Notes under the pieces: model-generated
What the model saw: only the letters and a program-made list of their open reading frames with translations
The model's database searches: none
Told to the model about the DNA's origin: nothing
Program-made: the position numbers and the translations under genes
Assembly (NCBI RefSeq): GCF_900100435.1
Contig: NZ_FNEX01000013.1
Location: 1-64,000 of the forward strand
Direction of reading: 5' to 3'
DNA: 64,000 nt
Source of the DNA: Pedobacter sp. ok626
Lineage (GTDB): Bacteria > Bacteroidota > Bacteroidia > Sphingobacteriales > Sphingobacteriaceae
Shown: positions 58,065-64,000 of the stretch, one piece after another
Numbering within the stretch: position 1 is the first letter of the stretch
Layout of the letters: every line of letters begins with the position of its first letter

Positions 58065-59945
58065 TTAATTTCTAGGGTCAATCAATGTTGGAAGCCACAC
58101 CCTGAAGCGTGAAGCCTCAGTATTGGTATTTCCGGCAGAAGCATAATCACACAATAATACAGAAATAGGTTCATTTGGTCCTTCCTTATGAGATTCAGTT
58201 TTAAACATAGTTTTGAATTTCATCCAAAAACCTTCGCTGCTCGTCGCCACAGGTTGCAGGTCTACAAAACCATCTTTGTCTGCGATTGGAGTAAGGGCAT
58301 CATCTATATTGGGTCCACCCAGGCGCAGATCTCTGGCCAGCGTAATGGGGCCACGAATAATGGCAAAATGTTCTGATTTATCGCCCGTGTAAATGAGCTT
58401 TCCCTGCATGTCCAATTCAAGGCTGATGACGTCTGTATTGGCCCAGGTTCGGGTAATTTCCGTATATCTGCCCGGAACAATACCCTCGATAGTTTTGCCG
58501 TTGACCAGTATGCTGCTTTGTTTGCTCCAGGCCGGAATGCGTATGCCCAGTGCAAATGATTCTGGTTTCTTTAGGTTTAATTTTAAATTTACCTTGCCCG
58601 AAACAGGGTAATCTGTTTGCTGGATGAGTTCGACAGCTTGGCTTTTAGGGGTGCGAAGTTGATAAGTACCAGGCATAAAAAAATTAACCTGCAGACCAGT
58701 GGTACTGCTCATTACTGTAGTTAGGGGTAAGGTAAATAGCCCTCTCGGTCCGCTTGCCACGCAACAGTTTAAGCCCATGTCGCATTGTTCTCCGCCTTCC
58801 AGTCTATGGCCTGCCAGCGGACTGTACTTAGCCCAGTCGCTGCCATCGGGTTTCATTGCGCCCAAAAGTGCATTGTAAAAGGTTTGCTCAATGGCATCTG
58901 CATATTTCGAATCTGCGGTAAGCTTGAGCAGCTGCTGGCTTAGCTTGATCCAGGTAGCCGTTACACAGGTTTCCTGGTAGTGATTGATCGGTAGGGCCTG
59001 GGCATCTTTTCCGCCAAACCAGCACTCCACGCTAGAGCCTGAGCCGGCAATGTTAATTTCAGTTTTTTGGATGTTCGCCCATGTTTTTTCAACGGCTGCT
59101 TTATATTCAGGTTTGGCTGTTAGTCGGTACAATTCCAGCAAACCTTCATAGCAGGACATCATTTCGTAGGCTTTTTGGCCTTGTTCCCAACCAAACCAAT
59201 GTGCAGGTTTTGGAAATCTTTTTGCCACATCGGTATCTGATTTGGTGATCAGCATAGGGCCTCCTTCGGATTCCCATTGTCTAACAATCTCTTCTGCAAA
59301 TTCCAGGTAACGCTTTTCTCCAGTGCGGCTGTACAAAAGGCAAATGGGTTCCAATATAGAAGTTGCCGCCATGCCGCGGTGGTTGCCTTTTTTTACAATG
59401 CTGACCTTACGGTCGCTCAGCTCTTTGATCAAATGATCTGCCAATGCGCTAGCTGCTTTTAAAGCTTTAGCATCATGCGTTAAGTCATAATAGGACAGTA
59501 GGCCTAGTAGGCAATATTTCCTGCCCCAGATGTCCCATTGCTCTAATTGTGCCTTTTCGGTATAGTTACCAATGTATCCATCTGAGCTTTGAGTAGCCAT
59601 GAGTTTCGCTACAGATTGATCCAGTATGGCTTTAAGTTGGGGCTCCGGACGATATTTGTAAGCGAGGACGGCCGAAGTAAACCATTTTCCCCAGAATTCG
59701 GATTGCCAGCAGCGGGTTTCTGTGCGGTTTTTGAATGGTTCAATTAAACGGTCCGCGTCTTGGGCGAGTATACGGTTTGTATAGGCATTACCAAATTCTT
59801 GACCCGCAAAGCCTTGTATCTGCGCTGAAATGGCTGGCTTTAGCTGATCTTGAATTAAGCCGGGTTTTTGTGCTGTACTGTTGACCCAGGAGATCAGCAG
59901 TACGGCAATCAGCTTAGCGCTGTTGTATTTAGAATAATATGCCAT
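58065..59945 (-). CDS. GH127 beta-L-arabinofuranosidase-like glycoside hydrolase
   Basis: 626 residues with a Sec signal (LIAVLLISWVNSTAQ). The (alpha/alpha)6 barrel has NHYQETCVTATWIKL (Glu325, Cys327) and MGLNCCVASGPRG (Cys394, Cys395). These correspond to the Zn ligands and Cys nucleophile of the GH127 enzyme HypBA1. The DxD/WD block WDIWGRKYCLLGLLSYYD is also typical. Members hydrolyse beta-L-arabinofuranosyl linkages, for instance in arabinan side chains and hydroxyproline-linked arabinosides, while related families act on other sugars. It lies between GH78 and a beta-helix protein in one operon. Confidence 0.9.
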   Translation of the reverse strand: MAYYSKYNSAKLIAVLLISWVNSTAQKPGLIQDQLKPAISAQIQGFAGQEFGNAYTNRILAQDADRLIEPFKNRTETRCWQSEFWGKWFTSAVLAYKYRPEPQLKAILDQSVAKLMATQSSDGYIGNYTEKAQLEQWDIWGRKYCLLGLLSYYDLTHDAKALKAASALADHLIKELSDRKVSIVKKGNHRGMAATSILEPICLLYSRTGEKRYLEFAEEIVRQWESEGGPMLITKSDTDVAKRFPKPAHWFGWEQGQKAYEMMSCYEGLLELYRLTAKPEYKAAVEKTWANIQKTEINIAGSGSSVECWFGGKDAQALPINHYQETCVTATWIKLSQQLLKLTADSKYADAIEQTFYNALLGAMKPDGSDWAKYSPLAGHRLEGGEQCDMGLNCCVASGPRGLFTLPLTTVMSSTTGLQVNFFMPGTYQLRTPKSQAVELIQQTDYPVSGKVNLKLNLKKPESFALGIRIPAWSKQSSILVNGKTIEGIVPGRYTEITRTWANTDVISLELDMQGKLIYTGDKSEHFAIIRGPITLARDLRLGGPNIDDALTPIADKDGFVDLQPVATSSEGFWMKFKTMFKTESHKEGPNEPISVLLCDYASAGNTNTEASRFRVWLPTLIDPRN

Positions 59946-59970
59946 ATGATTTTAAAGATTAAATGATGGA

Positions 59971-61776
59971 TTAACTTCTTGAAATTTCCTGCCAGTAGGT
60001 TCCCATCCAGATTAATTTTAGGGTTGAGCGGGAAGTGGTCGTAAAATCAGTACTGCCCGAGAGTTTGATGTTTGTATTGTTTGCAATTGTGGTTAATGAG
60101 TTACTGAAAGTGAGCAGTAGTTCCCGGAATAATTGTCCGCCAGTAATATTTGTTACCGTTGTGGCCGCAGTGTTGTTGAAATTCAGAATCTGTGCGGCTT
60201 GTAGTGTGCCAGCACCCATTCCACAAGATACTACAGCTGCATTGTTGCCTATGGATAAGCGGCCTCCGGCTGCGGTAGTTAAAAATGCAGTGAGGGCTGA
60301 TTCTGAAATATAGGTTGCAGGAGCCTGGTTAAATATAGGATCTTCGAGACTGAGCCTGTTGCTGGCCACATTGATACCGTAAGCATCGATAAAAGTGCCA
60401 CTGGTTGCGCCATAGGTTCTCACGGTTCTGACTACCGGTCTGCGGATAACCAATCCTTGTGTTAGTGCTTTGTTAAATACAATGCCATTGCCCAGGTTAT
60501 TGAACAGCGGACTATCAAATTCAACACCTACACCATCTTTAATGTGGACGGCGTAACTATCATAACTTCCATCTTCAATTCTTCCACCTCCGGTGAAATA
60601 AGTGTTCGTGAATTTTATATTTCTTGGCAGATCGTTGGCTCCATCAGAATCAATCAGGATTGCATTGAGCCTGGAGCCTTCAAATTGCTGGCCGGTAGAG
60701 ACCAGGTTATAAGTTCCACCATCCAACCACATGTTGTGCTGATCAGACAGGCTGACCTGTCCACCTACAAAATTAAGCGGGCCTATGGTGCCTACAGTTG
60801 AAGTTCTTCTGCCAATTCGGATTCCATATCCGCATTTGTAGACATTCACATTGCTATAGATTTTCATGTTGATTTGGCCATCAGATTGGTTGGACGTGAT
60901 ATTTAGACCGATACCTGTCCAGCTGCCATTTCCTGAGGCTTGTCCCCGGATCAATCCATTTTGATGTTCCGTTTCCCAGGTGGTTACTTCGGATATGCCA
61001 TTTCCGATGGGGTTGTTGATCTGAACAGTATAGTTTTTAAATAAAATCTGCCCCTGGCAAGCCTCCAGATAAATCACATTGGTGGTTTTGTTGCCACCCA
61101 TAAAATTGACATTTTCGAAATCGATTTGTCCACCCATAGTTGCAGGGCTAGTTATAGAAAAGAAACCAATGCATTCGATTAGGTTAGCTGTTTCGTTGTT
61201 TACATGGACAAATCCAGCACCCTGAGGTTCCAGATCGCCCGTAGCTATTCCGCCCGCTTGTCCGGTGATTTTTACCCGTCCTGGCTTAGACTGGTAGCCC
61301 GGATTTTTCAGACTGTCTTTATACAGATAGAGCGTATGGGTGAGGTATTTTTTGCCCTCCATTAGCTTAATTTCTGTACCGCTTTTGGAACAGTAGTTTA
61401 AAGCATTTTGTATGGCTTGTGTATCATCTGTTCCAGTTTTGTTGATATAATTGTAATCGCCTTTGGCGCCAAACATCTCGAGCGTAACAAAGGTAGAGGC
61501 TCTTTTGTACCTTCTCGAGCCACTGACAATCACCATGGAGCCGTCATCAGCGGTACTGGTATCATTTGCATCGTACTGAAATGTTCCAGACCTCAGGCCA
61601 TCGTTAATGTATACGATATCGTGGTTATCAGCTGCGCCAGTTCTAAGTTGTGCTATGGTTAGATATGGAACATGATTGAGTGTGTCGGTTAAGCTTTCTG
61701 GCTGTAATTCGGCCATTTTTTGGCATGAGCTTAACCCGGCTATCAATAAGATAGCCATTAATATGTTATATTTCAT
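59971..61776 (-). CDS. right-handed beta-helix lipoprotein (pectate-lyase-like fold)
   Basis: 601 residues. Lipoprotein signal ending GLSSC (Cys about residue 18). The VTLEMFGAKGDYNYINKTGTDDTQAIQNALNYC block (about 95-128) is the start of the parallel beta-helix found in pectate lyase/GH28-related proteins. Long runs of short strands follow (VEFDSPLFNNLGNGIVFNKA-like turns) to residue about 520. Catalytic Asp triads of GH28 are not obvious, so it may be a binding or non-classical lyase protein. Context (SusD, GH78, GH127) suggests a pectin-type substrate. Confidence 0.75.
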   Translation of the reverse strand: MKYNILMAILLIAGLSSCQKMAELQPESLTDTLNHVPYLTIAQLRTGAADNHDIVYINDGLRSGTFQYDANDTSTADDGSMVIVSGSRRYKRASTFVTLEMFGAKGDYNYINKTGTDDTQAIQNALNYCSKSGTEIKLMEGKKYLTHTLYLYKDSLKNPGYQSKPGRVKITGQAGGIATGDLEPQGAGFVHVNNETANLIECIGFFSITSPATMGGQIDFENVNFMGGNKTTNVIYLEACQGQILFKNYTVQINNPIGNGISEVTTWETEHQNGLIRGQASGNGSWTGIGLNITSNQSDGQINMKIYSNVNVYKCGYGIRIGRRTSTVGTIGPLNFVGGQVSLSDQHNMWLDGGTYNLVSTGQQFEGSRLNAILIDSDGANDLPRNIKFTNTYFTGGGRIEDGSYDSYAVHIKDGVGVEFDSPLFNNLGNGIVFNKALTQGLVIRRPVVRTVRTYGATSGTFIDAYGINVASNRLSLEDPIFNQAPATYISESALTAFLTTAAGGRLSIGNNAAVVSCGMGAGTLQAAQILNFNNTAATTVTNITGGQLFRELLLTFSNSLTTIANNTNIKLSGSTDFTTTSRSTLKLIWMGTYWQEISRS

Positions 61777-61780
61777 GGGT

Positions 61781-63373
61781 CTATTTAGCTAATAGGGTTA
61801 ATATTTGACGTTTGGCTTTTAAACGTTCGGTTAGTTTAGGCAGACTTATTTTTTGTACACTTACTTTGTCCTCAATCGCTAACGCAGCGGCTATTCCAGC
61901 ACTTTCGCCCATCACCATCCAGGCCGGTTCGACCCTTAAAGATGAAAAAGCTACATGTGAGGACGAGATGCATACGGGGACCAGGAGATTTGTACATTCA
62001 GTGGCTTTCGGCGTAATGATACGGTATGGAATCTGGTAGGCGATGCCTCGACCTTCGATACGCGTTTTGGCAGGGAAGATGGTTCCTTCATTGATGAAGC
62101 CACCACCAGGAGTTAAAATCCTTTGGCAGTCGTGCGAATCAATAGGGAAGGAGCCTATACCAATGGCATCGGGCTTTTCTTTGGTTTCCAGTATATCTTT
62201 CTGCGTTAAAAAATACTCGCCAACCATGCGCCTGGCTTCTCTCACATACAGCACCGGTGGAAAATAGCCGTACTTCGCAAATTCATCTTTTGCATAGCCC
62301 AGGTTTTTCATTCGCTCTCTTACGGCTTCGGGAACCGCAGAATCAGTCATCAGAAAATAGAGCAGACCTTCGGTATAATCGCGATGATGTTTCCATATTT
62401 CTTGTCTGCGTTTTGGGTTTGCATCCGGGTAGTCCCAGTTTTCGCCCACTAAACCTGTAGACAGCTGTGCCCCGATACCATTATTGCCATCGAGCTTATT
62501 TCCTGGAATCGGATAAAGGTCGAAAGGAATACCGGTTTTGGGTGCTGCTTTATAAAAGCGTCTGAATAGTTCGTATTGATCTGGGTTGTAACCAACAGGT
62601 TTTTTAAAGGGAACCCGGTTTGCTGGATCTTCAGATAGACATAGGCGGAAGCTGTAAGTCATAATCCGATGATCGCCTTGTCCTTCTGGTGTAACTGCTG
62701 TTCCGGTGATTAAAGGCAATGGTTTTCTATCCTGATCTGATGAGATTATACCCATTGCTTTCTTCTGGTAAACGGCACCAGCAAAAGATTCTCCGAACTC
62801 ATCCCGGCCTTCGCGGCCTACCTTGTAAGTAACACCTGCGGCTGCCATCAGGTCGCCCTCATAACTGGCATCGATGAACATTTTTCCTGAAAACGTTTTG
62901 CCCGATCTCATTTTAAGGCTTTGGATTGCCTTGTCGTTTAATTTTGCAGATTTTAAGGTTTCCTTAAGCACAACCTCAACACCTGCTTCTTTTAAAATGG
63001 TATGGAAAACAAGCTCTGCCACATGGGGCTCATAGGTCCAGAATTTAGTGTCTTTTTCATCAACCCGGTAATTGAGTTGTACGCCTCTTTTTGCGTAAAC
63101 TGCTTCTACACGCTTGTGAAATTCTTCGAAAAGACCGCCTAAGGTTTCTCTGAACATCTGGTTGGAATCACTAAAGCCAAGACCACCGCTCATCATACCA
63201 CCGGCAATAGGAAGTGGTTCGATCATGACAACGGATTTTCCTTCACGGGCGGCGGCTACAGCTGCAGTAATGCCTGCAGGTGTAGCGCCGTAAACCAGCA
63301 CATCATATTCCTTTTTGGGCTTCCAGGAAGTAAAAAGGAACAGGATTAAAATAGCTATATATGTGTACCTCAT
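61781..63373 (-). CDS. exported FAD-dependent oxidoreductase (FAD_oxidored family)
   Basis: 530 residues with a short hydrophobic N terminus (YIAILILFLFTSW), a dinucleotide-binding motif VLVYGATPAGITAAVAAAREGKSVVMIEP (residues about 25-53) and the FAD family block GGMMSGGLGFSD. A late GESAGIAAALAIEDKVS motif closes the FAD site. This family, often annotated as xanthan lyase-like, is common in Bacteroidota PULs and probably oxidises or isomerises a sugar residue. It lies 26 bases after the SusD gene and four bases before the beta-helix gene, all in one operon. Confidence 0.88.
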   Translation of the reverse strand: MRYTYIAILILFLFTSWKPKKEYDVLVYGATPAGITAAVAAAREGKSVVMIEPLPIAGGMMSGGLGFSDSNQMFRETLGGLFEEFHKRVEAVYAKRGVQLNYRVDEKDTKFWTYEPHVAELVFHTILKEAGVEVVLKETLKSAKLNDKAIQSLKMRSGKTFSGKMFIDASYEGDLMAAAGVTYKVGREGRDEFGESFAGAVYQKKAMGIISSDQDRKPLPLITGTAVTPEGQGDHRIMTYSFRLCLSEDPANRVPFKKPVGYNPDQYELFRRFYKAAPKTGIPFDLYPIPGNKLDGNNGIGAQLSTGLVGENWDYPDANPKRRQEIWKHHRDYTEGLLYFLMTDSAVPEAVRERMKNLGYAKDEFAKYGYFPPVLYVREARRMVGEYFLTQKDILETKEKPDAIGIGSFPIDSHDCQRILTPGGGFINEGTIFPAKTRIEGRGIAYQIPYRIITPKATECTNLLVPVCISSSHVAFSSLRVEPAWMVMGESAGIAAALAIEDKVSVQKISLPKLTERLKAKRQILTLLAK

Positions 63374-63399
63374 TTTTAATTCAATTAATGGTTTGCAGA

Positions 63400-64000
63400 C
63401 TAGTATCCCTGGTTTTGAGGGAGTAAAAGCGGATTAAGGTTGATCTCGCGGTAAGGAACAGGGAACAATTTCCTGTCGGCCGTGATGCTCATGTTAGAAA
63501 GCCTTGGATCAATAGAGAGGTATTTGGTTTTGAAGGCTTGCATGGTGGCCACTTCTTTACCCCATCGGATCAGGTCGTGCCAGCGATGACCTTCAAAGCA
63601 AAGCTCAAGTCTACGTTCTTTTTCTATGGCCAATTGTGTATCTGCTTTTGACAGGCCCGAAAGTGCAGGTAAATTTGCCCTTACCCGGGTTTTGCTGACA
63701 TAGGTTAAGGCGTCACCTGTTTTGTCGTTCTGGTTAAGCGCTTCGGCATACATCAGTAAAACATCTGCATAACGGAGCACAGGCCAGTCGGTCTCACCTT
63801 CATTTAAAATAGGCACACTGTATACAAATTTCTTTGCCCAATAAAAGATCTTAGGATTGGTTCCATCTTTAAAGACGCCCAGATAAGCTGTTTTACGCAA
63901 ATCTGTGCTTTCGAAGGCATCATACAGATCTTGTGTGCCGGTATTGTTACTGTTAGCTCCTAAGGCAACAATTGAAGTTCCTGATTTTTGAGGTGCAAAT
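63400..64000 (-). CDS. SusD/RagB-family lipoprotein, C-terminal part only
   Basis: The frame continues past the right edge without a start. The last 200 residues visible include VLRYADVLLMYAEALNQNDK, IEKERRLELCFEGHRWHDLIRWGKEV and PYREINLNPLLLPQNQGY, the C-terminal RagB pattern. A TTG at 63900 is not a true start because the frame continues in good coding sequence to the edge (DLYDAFESTDLRKTAYLG). The missing N terminus would hold the lipoprotein signal, and a susC gene should lie further right. It is the first visible gene of the plant-glycan PUL. Confidence 0.92.
   Translation of the reverse strand, partial: FAPQKSGTSIVALGANSNNTGTQDLYDAFESTDLRKTAYLGVFKDGTNPKIFYWAKKFVYSVPILNEGETDWPVLRYADVLLMYAEALNQNDKTGDALTYVSKTRVRANLPALSGLSKADTQLAIEKERRLELCFEGHRWHDLIRWGKEVATMQAFKTKYLSIDPRLSNMSITADRKLFPVPYREINLNPLLLPQNQGY

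Noticed and set aside
1..64000. CRISPR array
   Set aside because: I found no series of three or more evenly spaced repeats with unique spacers, and no cas genes.
1..64000. Insertion sequences
   Set aside because: No DDE, HUH or serine transposase frame was found. The only recombinase is the tyrosine integrase at 53870.

Overview
The window looks like a chromosomal segment of a Bacteroidota species, most likely family Sphingobacteriaceae (Pedobacter-like). The signs are two SusC/TonB-receptor loci driven by ECF sigma/FecR pairs, SusD lipoproteins, promoters of the TTTG-N19-TAnnTTTG type, a Gly-Gly-leader/C39 export cluster, and a CTnDOT-type tyrosine integrase without the first catalytic Arg. 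The genus is inferred from general resemblance, not from a search.

Layout. 0-5 kb: minus-strand housekeeping and stress genes (partial hypothetical, DUF1579-like, VOC-AraC pair, Crp/Fnr regulator, SDR, thioredoxin-reductase-like flavoprotein, small membrane protein). 5-9 kb: a plus-strand sulfur operon (persulfide dioxygenase-rhodanese fusion, rhodanese, UspA, two YeeE/YedE half-transporters) with a decayed TauE/SafE fragment at its head. A Crp-like palindrome lies at its promoter, and imperfect 33-36 bp direct repeats flank it. 9-16 kb: AraC regulator, ECF sigma, FecR, TonB-dependent receptor and lipoprotein. 16-27 kb: thioredoxin, then a second sigma/FecR/SusC/SusD locus followed by three exported sugar enzymes (Gfo/Idh/MocA, TIM-barrel epimerase, GSDH-like dehydrogenase).

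27-41 kb: AT-rich accessory DNA. It holds small hypotheticals, a GNAT, an MNT-HEPN-like gene with a strongly folded upstream RNA, and then a coherent cluster. That cluster has an HlyD adaptor, a C39 peptidase ABC exporter, a TonB-C-like protein, a Gly-Gly-leader protein with a Cys/His hydrolase-like domain, a LicC-like cytidylyltransferase, a GT25-LicD fusion and a tandem GT25 protein. I read it as export of a leader-processed effector, with a glycan/phosphocholine (or similar phospho-substituent) modification branch. This is my best candidate for an undescribed system.

41.5-55.1 kb: a genomic island in the 3' end of tRNA-Ser(UGA). It is bounded by a 14-bp direct repeat of the tRNA end and carries a 5'-truncated integrase next to the tRNA. 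The cargo looks like a defence island: DUF262/DUF1524 nuclease, an Mrr-N/EVE-like protein with a membrane partner, a YobI/KAP-like membrane ATPase with a HEPN-like partner, a second soluble-plus-membrane pair, HTH proteins and a DUF2971 protein. 55-64 kb: RidA protein, then a minus-strand polysaccharide utilization locus (SusD, FAD oxidoreductase, beta-helix protein, GH127, GH78), likely for arabinose- and rhamnose-containing plant glycans.

A dispersed repeat of about 110 bp, built around a terminator hairpin and ending in GGTTTTGATACCAT, occurs near 0.6, 29.0 and 55.0 kb, with partial copies near 15.9 and 41.6 kb. It marks several joints between these blocks and suggests stepwise accretion.
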